From positions 1-35,882 of the forward strand of contig JAMCWE010000261.1 of assembly GCA_023475265.1 (NCBI GenBank): 35,882 nucleotides of DNA. Reading direction: 5' to 3'. The translations under genes were made by a program, and so were the position numbers. Source of the stretch: Bacteroidota bacterium. GTDB lineage: Bacteria; Bacteroidota; Ignavibacteria; Ignavibacteriales; Ignavibacteriaceae. Positions 1-7,235 of the stretch are shown one piece after another. The notes under the pieces were generated by a model. That model made no database searches. It was not told the origin of the DNA and was given only the letters and a program-made list of their open reading frames with translations. The first letter of the stretch is position 1. Each line of letters opens with the position of its first letter.

Positions 1-156
1 GTAAGCGAAGTCAACCAAAAGAAGATAACGCCAATAATTAAAAAAATATTTCATAACTAAATAAACTGGAACAACAATGTTAAACGAAAAACGTAAAGCC
101 AAAACAACAACAAAGCCGAACCGAATTAAGCGGTCAAGTTGAGTTGCTTGTTAGAA
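1..156 (-). repeat. attC site of cassette 7, truncated by window edge
   Basis: Only the R''-proximal arm and the middle of the site are present. The arm AAGCGGTCAAGTTGA is followed by TTGCTTGTTAGAACACA, which contains GTTAGAA at 150-156. Its first 80 bases match the middle of the attC at 1938-2126. The missing left arm lies outside the window. Confidence 0.85.
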
Positions 157-190
157 CACAGCTTTTAATTTAGACTTATATGTAACGAAC

Positions 191-973
191 TTATTTAACA
201 CATTGCTGTGCATTATAAGTACCATTAGAATATTTTCCAAAAATAATTTCGATTTCTTTTTGGTTAATTAATGTAACAACTATATTATTCCCTTTTTCGG
301 GTTTTAGAGTTAGTTTTTTATCAAAAAAAGATACATATTCATAATAATCAATGTACCCTCCAAATCCATCCCAATCAAATTTATATTTATTATTTGCGTA
401 AGAAATAATTACAGATTGTTGTCCCATACAACCCCAAGAACCAAGAAAATTTTTTGTTATATCTTTAATTGGTATTTCGTAACTACTAATTCTTGTTGCC
501 TTATATTGAATATTTTCGCCGCCCCTTATCGAACAATATTCAGAATAGTTCATAAGATTATCAGACTTAGGTTCAAGTGTAACTTGATAATTATATAATT
601 GTCCGTGAGTCGCGTAAAAATTATATGAATCAAACTTACCTACTAGTTTACCATTGGTTGGAATGAGATAAATCATATCTCCATTTTCTAACATGAAAGG
701 ATTGAAAAGAGGTTTACCTTGATATTCACCTCCTTTATCAAAAATATATTTGCCCGATTTGTCTCTTGTTACTTTTAGATAACTCTTACTTCCATCCTCA
801 ATTATTTCCCATATTCCACAAAGTTTATCTAATTCATTAATATAATTTTTTAATTTAACAGTAGAGCTTTTAGGTTTCGTTTTATCTTTTATGGAATTTT
901 TACCTTTCTGGGCAAAATCACTACCGCTCATAACTACTAAAGATACGAGAAAGAATAAATATATCTTTTTCAT
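191..973 (-). CDS. Secreted cassette protein with two similar beta-rich halves, function unknown
   Basis: The 260-residue product starts with a signal peptide (about residues 1-21, MKKIYLFFLVSLVVMSGSDF then AQ). The mature part shows two related blocks. One begins CGIWEI and continues SYLKVTRDKSGKYIFD (about 52-80). The other begins GSWGCM and continues SVIISYANNKYKFDWDG (about 178-205). Each is followed by a strand with the pattern VTLEPK or LTLKPE. This suggests duplicated lipocalin-like or METTL-like beta modules, but I recognise no named family. The start is supported by GGAG six bases upstream of ATG. Only about 22 bases separate the attC core from the start codon, so the gene has no room for its own promoter and must rely on readthrough. 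It is the only clearly exported product in the array. The ORF and its cassette status are secure; the function is unknown. Confidence 0.8.
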   Translation of the reverse strand: MKKIYLFFLVSLVVMSGSDFAQKGKNSIKDKTKPKSSTVKLKNYINELDKLCGIWEIIEDGSKSYLKVTRDKSGKYIFDKGGEYQGKPLFNPFMLENGDMIYLIPTNGKLVGKFDSYNFYATHGQLYNYQVTLEPKSDNLMNYSEYCSIRGGENIQYKATRISSYEIPIKDITKNFLGSWGCMGQQSVIISYANNKYKFDWDGFGGYIDYYEYVSFFDKKLTLKPEKGNNIVVTLINQKEIEIIFGKYSNGTYNAQQCVK

Positions 974-996
974 TTCTTACTCCATTATTTGTTGTG

Positions 997-1186
997 TTCT
1001 AACGGCGTGGCTTTTCACCCGTCCGCCCCGAACAGCAATACCGAACTGAAAAGACACTGCCAATAATTATTTACAATTATATTTAACAGAACAAAACCGA
1101 ACAACAATGCTTACCTTTTTCGCCAAACCCAAAAACATTAATACTGCCGCAATGAAAAGGCGGTCGGGTGGAAAAGCTGGTTAGCT
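997..1186 (-). repeat. attC site between cassettes 6 and 7
   Basis: Left arm GTTCTAACGGCGTGGCTTTT plus CACCCGTCCGCC; right arm GGCGGTCGGGTGG plus AAAAGCTGGTTAGCT. The arms fold as an imperfect inverted repeat with unpaired bases, as in folded bottom-strand attC sites. The copy is almost identical to the site at 7043-7232. The stop codon of the protease gene (1181-1183) lies inside the R'' box. Confidence 0.92.
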
Positions 1187-1918
1187 GGTGTGTTTTGTTT
1201 TTACTTGAACATTACTTTCAGCATCACTAACTGGTGTTAGAACAGATGCTGGTGTTTCTTGTGACTTTGCTTGATCTAAAGAATCAAATGTTGGAATCAA
1301 TTCATGAAATTGAGTAATATTTCTTATTACCCCAAGACCGGGTAATGATTCTCCAGTAGCTCTGTTTGGTATATATGCAGAAACAACACCAATTAAAAAA
1401 ATGTCTTGACCAGAGAGATGAAAAGCTGGACCGCCGCTGACACCATTTATTGCAACTCCATCTACTAAATAAGCATCTTGGCTATGGACCCATGAGCTTA
1501 TTCTTCCAGTAAAAAAACTAAGGTCTGCACCACCAATTGCTGGAAACCCTAACCAACCTACTTCAATACCAACTTTTAGATACTTTTCTTTTGGTGCCAA
1601 GATTAGCATTTCATCTGGAATAATAAAATCAATATTGTTAAAAAGAATTACAGCCGTATCTCTATTTGAATCAACAAATACAGCTCTTTCATTTTCTCTA
1701 ATCACTAAAGATTTATTTGATGCAATATGATCTAATCGAATAGGTTCTTCCCAATAATGCGCAAAGTCAACAACATGTGCGGCTGTTGCGATAGCACAAA
1801 ATGAATTTGTTTTAGCTTTAGATACAAAAAATCCAGTCCCAGTTCCTCTAGGTGTTGATATACGAACGACATATGGCTCAACTTTTTCTACTGCCTCATA
1901 CCATTCTAATTGTTCCAT
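1181..1918 (-). CDS. Trypsin-like serine protease without signal peptide (cassette 6)
   Basis: The 245-residue product has a chymotrypsin/V8-fold serine protease domain. The catalytic triad is readable: His48 in ATAAHVVD, Asp87 in SNRDTAVI, and Ser161 in NGVSGGPAF, with the GxSGGP oxyanion motif. There is no signal peptide or membrane segment, so it should act in the cytoplasm. The last 40 residues are polar and Ser/Thr/Lys-rich and may be a flexible tail. The start is fixed by AAGGAG seven bases before ATG. The gene begins 17 bases inside its cassette and ends inside the attC R'' box, so it depends on upstream transcription. Cytoplasmic trypsin-like proteases act as effectors in several anti-phage systems, but here no partner gene shares the cassette. 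The enzyme class is confident; a defence role is inference. Confidence 0.85.
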   Translation of the reverse strand: MEQLEWYEAVEKVEPYVVRISTPRGTGTGFFVSKAKTNSFCAIATAAHVVDFAHYWEEPIRLDHIASNKSLVIRENERAVFVDSNRDTAVILFNNIDFIIPDEMLILAPKEKYLKVGIEVGWLGFPAIGGADLSFFTGRISSWVHSQDAYLVDGVAINGVSGGPAFHLSGQDIFLIGVVSAYIPNRATGESLPGLGVIRNITQFHELIPTFDSLDQAKSQETPASVLTPVSDAESNVQVKTKHTS

Positions 1919-1937
1919 AAATTCTCCTTACTTAACC

Positions 1938-2126
1938 AGCTAACGGCGTTGCCGATAACTTGTCCGCCCAGAACAAAGGGCTAAGTTAAAAGGACAATGC
2001 CAATAATTAAAAAAAATATTTCATAATTAATAAACTTAGACAACAATGAAAAATGAAAAAACAAAAGCCGAAAACAGCAACCAACCCAAACCGCATAAAG
2101 CGGTCAAGTTGATTGGCGGGTTAGGT
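1938..2126 (-). repeat. attC site between cassettes 5 and 6
   Basis: Left arm GCTAACGGCGTTGCCGATAA plus CTTGTCCGCC; right arm AAAGCGGTCAAGTTGATTGG plus CGGGTTAGGT. It shares the internal CAATAATTAAAAAAA segment with the other copies and is 189 bp long. Confidence 0.9.
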
Positions 2127-2211
2127 GCGGCTTTAATTATGAATAAAAAAACTAAAAAATCCTTAAGTAAACATGCAAAAGAAATGCTAAAGAAAAATAA
2201 TAATGTTGATC

Positions 2212-2448
2212 TTAGTGTTGCATGTTGTAAACCATCGAAGAAATATAATTGAGCTGGTCTTGTATCTTTTTAATTATTTCTTCATGTTCATTTAATATTT
2301 GACCAATGTTAAAAAATTCAGTTACGCCAATGACAGCGCCGCAGCCAGAGCATTGGATAAAATTATATTTATAATTTGAATTGTGTGGTTCATTAGTAAC
2401 CATCTCAAATGAGTGAGAACCACACGAAGAACATTTTGAAGTTGCCAT
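2212..2448 (-). CDS. Small zinc-ribbon protein (cassette 5)
   Basis: The 78-residue protein starts MATSKCSSCGSHSF. It carries two CxxC knuckles, CSSC (about residues 6-9) and CSGC (about 32-35), spaced like a zinc ribbon, followed by a predicted helix rich in Glu, Ile and Lys (NEHEEIIKKIQDQLN). The start at 2448 is chosen because AAAGGA lies seven bases upstream of this ATG. A longer in-frame reading from a TTG at 2601 would add 51 residues but lacks a ribosome site. The gene sits about 220 bases downstream of the 24-codon leader ORF in the same cassette, so expression may be controlled through that leader. Such ribbons usually bind nucleic acid or stabilise a small adaptor; the function here is unknown. 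Confidence 0.7.
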   Translation of the reverse strand: MATSKCSSCGSHSFEMVTNEPHNSNYKYNFIQCSGCGAVIGVTEFFNIGQILNEHEEIIKKIQDQLNYISSMVYNMQH

Positions 2449-2606
2449 AAATAATCCTTTTGTGATTGTGTTCTTAAAAATATTGCCAATGCCGTTAGGC
2501 TGTTTAATCATAGAGGGAGGCACGGGTTCTGCTAACAACAGGTTATCAATCTTATTGTAAGCTTTCCCTATTGTACCAAAGGGTACTTGCCTCCGATTCA
2601 ACTATT

Positions 2607-2682
2607 CTATTTAGATTTGTTCATTCCGGACTGAGTGCCTAAATAGAGCCAGGTTATTCTAAGAGTGATTAGCTACTTAGAA
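2607..2682 (-). promoter_or_regulatory. Two hairpins after the leader ORF in cassette 5
   Basis: Reading the minus strand, TTCTAAG pairs with CTTAGAA (2657-2663 with 2676-2682, 12-base loop) and overlaps the last codons of the leader ORF. A second stem, CTATTTAG with CTAAATAG (2607-2614 with 2639-2646, 24-base loop), follows. The arrangement resembles a leader-peptide attenuator, but there is no U-tract after either stem. A regulatory role is inferred. Confidence 0.35.
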
Positions 2683-2743
2683 TTCTGTTCGTTAAATCAA
2701 GAGCGTGCTTCCTCTTTATTAAGTAAGAAATAATCTTACTCAT
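2669..2743 (-). CDS. 24-residue leader-like peptide with strong ribosome site (cassette 5)
   Basis: This short ORF reads MSKIISYLIK then RKHALDLTNRILSS. It has the best Shine-Dalgarno in the window, AAAGGAGG (2750-2757), six bases before the ATG. The peptide is basic with a hydrophobic N-terminal third. Its end overlaps a hairpin and it precedes the zinc-ribbon gene in the same cassette. It could be a leader peptide controlling the downstream gene, or a small toxin. The ribosome site makes translation plausible; there is no homology that I recognise. Confidence 0.5.
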   Translation of the reverse strand: MSKIISYLIKRKHALDLTNRILSS

Positions 2744-2821
2744 AGTTAACCTCCTTTCGAGTGTGATTGAAAAAAGAAGTTATTTAAAGAGGGGATTTCA
2801 CTCCCTCACAAAATGATTAAG

Positions 2822-3011
2822 CACCTAACGGCCTTGCCGATAAGCGGCGCCACCGAACAAGGATGCCGCTTAAATAACAACTGCTAATAATACTTAATAA
2901 ATTTATTTTACCTTACAACTTTGAACAAGAAACTTAACACGGAACGACCAAGCCAATAATTACAAAAACGCCAAGGGCGAAAACGGCGTCCGCTTGATTG
3001 GCTTGTTATAT
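2822..3011 (-). repeat. attC site between cassettes 4 and 5
   Basis: Left arm CACCTAACGGCCTTGCCGAT plus AAGCGGCGCC; right arm GGCGTCCGCTTGATTGGC plus TTGTTATAT. The site is 190 bp. The rest of cassette 5 between 2449 and 2821 holds only the leader ORF and its hairpins. Confidence 0.9.
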
Positions 3012-3016
3012 GCACT

Positions 3017-3652
3017 TTATGATTTTTTTAATCTTTCGACTTCGTTTTTGATTTCCTCAATAATTCCTTTATTAACAATTTCCTTTTTGCCATTTATCTT
3101 TGTTGAAAAAACATAAAATACTTTTCCGCCGAATACTTCAGTGAATTTAAGGTGGGTTTCTTCTTGAATAGCTCGTTCTTTAAAAATTTCTGGGAGTTGA
3201 ATACCATCATTAACAGGTTTTATTTGAAGACCAATATATTTATCATTTATTTTTATAAAGAAATCAACATTAAAAAGTCTGTCCCAATCATCTGGGGCAG
3301 GTTCAATTTTTATTCCTAAAATCTTTTCAAGCTGTCCATAAATTGTTTCTATCTCAGTCATATACCCGTCAAAGGTGCGACTTATTACAAGATTAATCAT
3401 ATATTCAATACAATCTTGTTCAGAAATATCGTCGAGTTCTGCTTGAACGACTTCAGTTATTTTCACATAAAGTTTTTTACCAAGTTCAGTAATGTGTTCT
3501 TTACTTTTAACATTTTTAAAATAGTATTCTTCCCATTCTTCAACAGTTTTAGGTGCACATTTTCTAATTGATTCTGATGTTGGGCCAACATTACGCTTGA
3601 AGTTAAGTTGGAAACGATTCATTACACTATTTAGAATCCACTCTTTAGCCAT
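3017..3652 (-). CDS. MjaI-family type II restriction endonuclease (cassette 4)
   Basis: The 210-residue protein matches my memory of the RE_MjaI family over its whole length: MAKEWILN at the N-terminus, then KRNVGPTSESIRKCAPKT, EEWEEYYF, ISRTFDGY and TIYGQL. The catalytic core is probably the PD-(D/E)xK variant formed by Asp130 (NVDFF) and Gln143-x-Lys145 (GLQIKP). MjaI cuts CTAG; specificity here is inferred from family membership. The start at 3652 is preferred over a longer frame from 3715 because the family begins at MAKEWILN and the ATG overlaps the methyltransferase stop by eight bases (ATGGCTAA), which couples translation so the nuclease follows the methylase. The enzyme cleaves unmodified incoming DNA in the cytoplasm. 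Confidence 0.88.
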   Translation of the reverse strand: MAKEWILNSVMNRFQLNFKRNVGPTSESIRKCAPKTVEEWEEYYFKNVKSKEHITELGKKLYVKITEVVQAELDDISEQDCIEYMINLVISRTFDGYMTEIETIYGQLEKILGIKIEPAPDDWDRLFNVDFFIKINDKYIGLQIKPVNDGIQLPEIFKERAIQEETHLKFTEVFGGKVFYVFSTKINGKKEIVNKGIIEEIKNEVERLKKS

Positions 3653-4940
3653 TATTATTCCCGAGTAAATGAAGAAATCTATTTTTGTATTTAAAATTGA
3701 TGGTAGTATCAACAAGAGCTAATTTTTCTTTAATAAGATGAGCATTAATAAATGTTTTATTTTGTAAATAGAGATAGCAAAGCAATTGGTTTTTATCATC
3801 ATACTTTTGATCATCGTATTTCAAATATACTTTTTGTCCTCTTGTTTTATTAATAAGAAATTCCTTTGCTTTCCCGTTAACTTCTACATTTTCTTTTACT
3901 CCAATTAACCTTACAATTAAATCATTACTTAACTTTAATAATTCTGGGCTAATTATTTCTTTTACAGAATAATATTCCTCTCTCTTGCTACCATTATTAT
4001 CAAGCTTTGAACCAAACTGAAGTTTCTTAACGTCAATTTTCTTATCAAGTTTATGTGGGTCTCTAAAAATGTATGGTTGGTTTTCAATTTCTTTTTGGAA
4101 ATCTAATTGAATATTTCCTTGCTTGACAAACTCATATGAATGTTCTTCAAATATTTTATTCTCTTTAACTGATAATTTGTCTTTGATATTTGAAATAAAT
4201 TCAGAGTTGATTTCATAACCTACAGAATTTCGATTTAAGTTCTTCGCTGCTAAAGAAGTAGTTCCACTTCCGAGAAATGGATCAAGAATTGTATCACTGG
4301 CAAATGAAAACATTTTAATAAGTCGTTTTGGGAGTTCTTCGGGGAACATTGCAATATGGCTATCTTGTTTTGCGCCTCCAAAATTCCAATGCCCTTGAAA
4401 ATATGTATTCCATTCTTCAGTGGTCATCTTGGAAAGTTCTTTGTTTTCTTTAGATACTTTTGGCGCAATTCCATTTTTTTTGAAAATGAGAATAAACTCG
4501 TAATCTAACTTTAGAATTCCATTGCGCGGATATGGGAAGGACCCCATAACGGTTGCGCCGCCAGTAGTATTTGTAGTAGTAACTTTTTGCCAAATAATAG
4601 CTCCCATATAATCAAAACCAATCGTCTCGCAGAACTTTATTATTTCTGTTCGTATGGGGATTACTTTGTATCGCCCATAATATACTGAACGCGCAAATTG
4701 GTCGCCAATATTAATACACAAACGACAGCCGTTATGAAGAACACGAAAAGATTCTTTCCAAACAAGATTAAGATTGTTTATATAACTTTCATAGCTATCA
4801 TTAAAACCAATTTGTTCCTCAGTTCCATAGTCTTTTAATTGCCAATATGGTGGAGATGTGATTACTAAATGAACAGATTCATCATTTAGTTCGCCCATAT
4901 ATCTAGAATCGCCATTTATTATCAAGTGCTTTGAGTTCAC
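3645..4940 (-). CDS. DNA (cytosine-N4) methyltransferase fused to a C-terminal SNase-like domain (cassette 4)
   Basis: This is the modification half of the MjaI-like system. Residues 1-260 are a beta-group methyltransferase: the catalytic TSPPYW motif (28-33) comes first and the AdoMet-binding DPFLGSGTT (219-227) later. TSPPY-type motifs are typical of N4-cytosine and N6-adenine enzymes, and the MjaI partner points to CTAG and m4C. Residues from about 335 to 425 form a second domain resembling staphylococcal nuclease: VRLIGV, GQKVYLKYD, DDKNQLLCYLYL, INAHLIKEKLA and FKYKNRF line up with that fold. The SNase catalytic residues look altered (Lys for Asp40, Gln for Arg87), so it is probably a binding module. 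The start is GTG at 4940 with AGGT upstream. A TATCTTTA element lies about 30 bases before it, so this cassette may carry its own promoter. Confidence 0.88.
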   Translation of the reverse strand: MNSKHLIINGDSRYMGELNDESVHLVITSPPYWQLKDYGTEEQIGFNDSYESYINNLNLVWKESFRVLHNGCRLCINIGDQFARSVYYGRYKVIPIRTEIIKFCETIGFDYMGAIIWQKVTTTNTTGGATVMGSFPYPRNGILKLDYEFILIFKKNGIAPKVSKENKELSKMTTEEWNTYFQGHWNFGGAKQDSHIAMFPEELPKRLIKMFSFASDTILDPFLGSGTTSLAAKNLNRNSVGYEINSEFISNIKDKLSVKENKIFEEHSYEFVKQGNIQLDFQKEIENQPYIFRDPHKLDKKIDVKKLQFGSKLDNNGSKREEYYSVKEIISPELLKLSNDLIVRLIGVKENVEVNGKAKEFLINKTRGQKVYLKYDDQKYDDKNQLLCYLYLQNKTFINAHLIKEKLALVDTTINFKYKNRFLHLLGNNNG

Positions 4941-4967
4941 TTTTTTACCTATTTGATTTTTCTTTGC

Positions 4968-4975
4968 TAAAGATA
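4968..4975 (-). promoter_or_regulatory. Candidate -7 element of the R-M cassette promoter
   Basis: The minus strand reads TATCTTTA, close to the TAnnTTTG element of Bacteroidota promoters, 28 bases upstream of the methyltransferase GTG. Unlike the neighbouring cassettes, this one has about 75 bases of untranslated leader, enough for a promoter. Confidence 0.35.
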
Positions 4976-5011
4976 CCCAATTTTAAGAAGAAATTATAGA
5001 TTCAATTTTGT

Positions 5012-5200
5012 GCATATAACGGCGTGTGGCTAAGGCGCAGCCCAGAACTACAATGCCGTACTTGTTAATAATTTTTATAATTACAAAAAACTTTCATAGC
5101 ACAACTACCTTAAACAAGAAACTTGAAACGAAACGACTAACAATAAATTTTCTAAAATGCCGAGTGTGAATACGCTGTCGCCTTGAGCCACTGGTTAGTG
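5012..5200 (-). repeat. attC site between cassettes 3 and 4
   Basis: Left arm GCATATAACGGCGTGTGGCT plus AAGGCGCAGCC; right arm GCTGTCGCCTTGAGCCAC plus TGGTTAGTG. It is 189 bp long and shares the internal AATAATTTTTATAATTACAA type segment with the other copies. Confidence 0.9.
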
Positions 5201-5214
5201 TGCAACCTCTATAG

Positions 5215-6027
5215 CTAAAAAGGTAAATCATCTGATTCCTCTTTAACATCTTCTTCCTTAATTGTGAACTTTGGTTTCTCAATTGCTTGAATAAAATTAA
5301 TTATGCTAGAAATATTTTTAAAGATTAACATACTTTCGTTGTAATTTAATATAGGATTGTCGTGAGCAAAACTTTGATTATTTCTAACCTGATTAAATGC
5401 TTCCAAAATAGAAATAGAAGATTTTAGTATTCTTTCAGTCATTTGAGAATCAACAATTCTTTGCTCTTTAAGGTGTGTAACATATTCACCGAAGAAACTA
5501 TGTAATGGCTTATCTTTATCATAGGTAATTTTATGTTTATCGCATAAGCTTCGAATATACTTTACAACAAAAGTATGCAATCTATCCAATGCTACTTCTG
5601 GTTCATTTTGTTGAATTGTATCTCTAATTGATTTCGCTAATAAGGAAAAATCTTTTTCATCAAAGTTTGGCTGGATTGCTTCAAGATGTTCTTCAATTGA
5701 ACTTTGACCAAATTTTTCTATAATTATTAAACAATCTTCATATAACTTCATATCACTTTCATTTATATTATTCTCATTTATTGTCTTCCAATGTTCGAGT
5801 AAAGTGGAATTCAATTTTGAAACATTATAATCTGATTCGTGATTCCAAAATGTTCGAAGACGATTTGCTTTAGAGCCACCATAATTTACCTCATCATAAA
5901 CGTTAATTCCTGTAATCTCTAAAATTATATCACCAAATGTTCTATTTGAAAAATCTAAAACATAACCAGAACTCATTCCAAATAATCTCTCAAATTTTAA
6001 TTTTTCTGCACCTTTGAAACTAGACAT
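5215..6027 (-). CDS. AbiJ/Abi_C-type abortive infection protein with an SSB-like C-terminal tip (cassette 3)
   Basis: The 270-residue protein has two parts. The N-terminal region (FERLFGMSSGYVLDFSNRTF, then GSKANRLRTFW) matches the N-terminal domain seen in AbiJ-like proteins. The C-terminal region from about residue 145 (LDRLHTFVVKYIRSL, PLHSFFGEYV, RNNQSFAHDNP) is the Abi_C or HEPN-like domain, with Arg215 and His222 as a possible Rx6H RNase motif. The protein ends EESDDLPF, which closely resembles the acidic, aromatic tip of bacterial SSB. The start at 6027 is chosen because AAGGAA lies upstream and the longer frame to 6099 would begin inside the attC. There is no room for a promoter, so it depends on readthrough. 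It is expected to act in the cytoplasm and stop growth on infection. Family assignment is good; mechanism is inferred. Confidence 0.8.
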   Translation of the reverse strand: MSSFKGAEKLKFERLFGMSSGYVLDFSNRTFGDIILEITGINVYDEVNYGGSKANRLRTFWNHESDYNVSKLNSTLLEHWKTINENNINESDMKLYEDCLIIIEKFGQSSIEEHLEAIQPNFDEKDFSLLAKSIRDTIQQNEPEVALDRLHTFVVKYIRSLCDKHKITYDKDKPLHSFFGEYVTHLKEQRIVDSQMTERILKSSISILEAFNQVRNNQSFAHDNPILNYNESMLIFKNISSIINFIQAIEKPKFTIKEEDVKEESDDLPF

Positions 6028-6057
6028 TTTTGAGCATTCCTTTGATTTACGCTTGCA

Positions 6058-6245
6058 CACTAACGGCATTGCAAATAAAGCGCTGCCCATGAACAGCAAT
6101 GCAGCTTTGAAAACAAATGCCGATAATTATTTATTAACTTATTTTTTTAACTACATTCAAAGAGCAATTTACTTTTACAACTCAACTCTAAAACTTGTAC
6201 AGTACCGCAAACTTTAAAGCAGTCGCTTTGATTTGCGGGTTATGT
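6058..6245 (-). repeat. attC site between cassettes 2 and 3
   Basis: Left arm CACTAACGGCATTGCAAATA plus AAGCGCTGCC; right arm GCAGTCGCTTTGATTTGCGG plus GTTATGT. It is 188 bp long and diverges most from the others in its stem but keeps the internal AATTATTTATTAA segment. Confidence 0.88.
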
Positions 6246-6272
6246 GTCTTCCAGTTTTTCTAAATGATAATC

Positions 6273-7034
6273 TTATTTCTTTCTTTTACTTTCTTCTAAC
6301 TTTCTTCGATTCAGTTCTTTTATATACTCAGGATGCTTCATCCACCAATCGTGATTTTCCTCTGAATACTTTACAAAAGCAATGGTGTTATTGTAATAAT
6401 CAGCATATCGTTCATCGTCATTAAGTTTGTCAATAGCTTCAATTAAAGAGGAACCGCGTTTTAATCTCCAATGTCTTGGAAAATCAATTACTAATGGAAT
6501 TACTTTGTCTTGTCCACCTTCTTTAATATGCTTATCATATTGCAATATAACATCAGCTTTAAAACCACCATTGTATGGCTTATCATTGAAAATCTTACTT
6601 AATGTAATTCCAATCCATTTTTGAACAACTTCAGCACGCGCAGCAGTGATTATTGGTTGACCCAAGAAAATACTTTTAGATTTATCAATCTTTACTTTCC
6701 CAACGCTTACAGAACCTCTAAGCGGTAAACCAATCTCAATTGATTTGCATAATAGTTCGCACATACACTGCAAAAGGATTTCTAATCTAATGATGTCATA
6801 TTTGCACCAGAAAATTATTGAATCACTGAAATATGCAGATTCAATCCCAGCAAAACCAATTACAGGATGTCCTTCAGGTCCAACTGTAAAAGCTAAACCA
6901 ATATTTTGTTGTTCAACTATTTCTATTAATTCCTTGTATTTGGTTTCAATAGATTCAAGACCAAGTTTATTGAATAAACTCTCAAATCCGAGGACATCTA
7001 AAAGACAAATAATATTTTCGTTTTCCTCATTCAT
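6273..7034 (-). CDS. Class III nucleotide-cyclase-like protein (cassette 2)
   Basis: The 253-residue soluble protein follows the class III adenylate/guanylate cyclase core. LLDVLGFESL carries the first metal Asp (13). YFSDSIIFW carries the second (Asp71). LPLRGSVSVGKV matches the strand written vriGihtGeV in cyclases. FLGQPIITAARAE then WIGITLS matches the GdtVNlAARle and vS region, with Arg133 kept and the usual Asn replaced by Ile. The sequence is diverged and has no partner domain, receptor or membrane segment. Related single-domain cyclases make cCMP or cUMP in Pycsar defence, but no obvious effector shares the cassette. The start at 7034 has no clear ribosome site. The fold assignment is fairly confident; the product nucleotide and the defence role are inference. 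Confidence 0.7.
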   Translation of the reverse strand: MNEENENIICLLDVLGFESLFNKLGLESIETKYKELIEIVEQQNIGLAFTVGPEGHPVIGFAGIESAYFSDSIIFWCKYDIIRLEILLQCMCELLCKSIEIGLPLRGSVSVGKVKIDKSKSIFLGQPIITAARAEVVQKWIGITLSKIFNDKPYNGGFKADVILQYDKHIKEGGQDKVIPLVIDFPRHWRLKRGSSLIEAIDKLNDDERYADYYNNTIAFVKYSEENHDWWMKHPEYIKELNRRKLEESKRKK

Positions 7035-7042
7035 TTGATAGA

Positions 7043-7232
7043 CACATAACGGCGTGGCTTTTCACCCGTCCGCCCCGAACAACAACGCAGAACTGAAAAG
7101 CTACGCAAATAATTTTTAACAATTTTATTTAACAGAACAACGCCAAACAACAATGCTTACCTTTACCACTCAACCCGAAAATACTAATACCGTCGCAATG
7201 AAAACGCGGTCGGGTGGAAAAGCTGGTTAGGC
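7043..7232 (-). repeat. attC site between cassettes 1 and 2
   Basis: Left arm CACATAACGGCGTGGCTTTT plus CACCCGTCCGCC; right arm CGCGGTCGGGTGGAAAAGC plus TGGTTAGGC. It is 190 bp long and nearly identical to the site at 997-1186, which suggests both came from one source or were homogenised by cassette exchange. Confidence 0.92.
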
Positions 7233-7235
7233 ATA

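Noticed and set aside
2046-2252. Plus-strand ORF of 68 residues crossing an attC site
   Set aside because: It begins inside the attC, has no ribosome site and overlaps the zinc-ribbon gene on the opposite strand.
3652-3715. Longer N-terminus for the MjaI-like nuclease
   Set aside because: The added 21 residues overlap the methyltransferase and precede the family start at MAKEWILN.
5079-5282. Minus-strand ORF (5094-5282) across the attC at 5012-5200
   Set aside because: It spans attC sequence and the 3' end of the Abi gene in another frame, without start signals.
6028-6099. Longer N-terminus for the Abi protein
   Set aside because: It would start inside the attC; a good ribosome site precedes the ATG at 6027.
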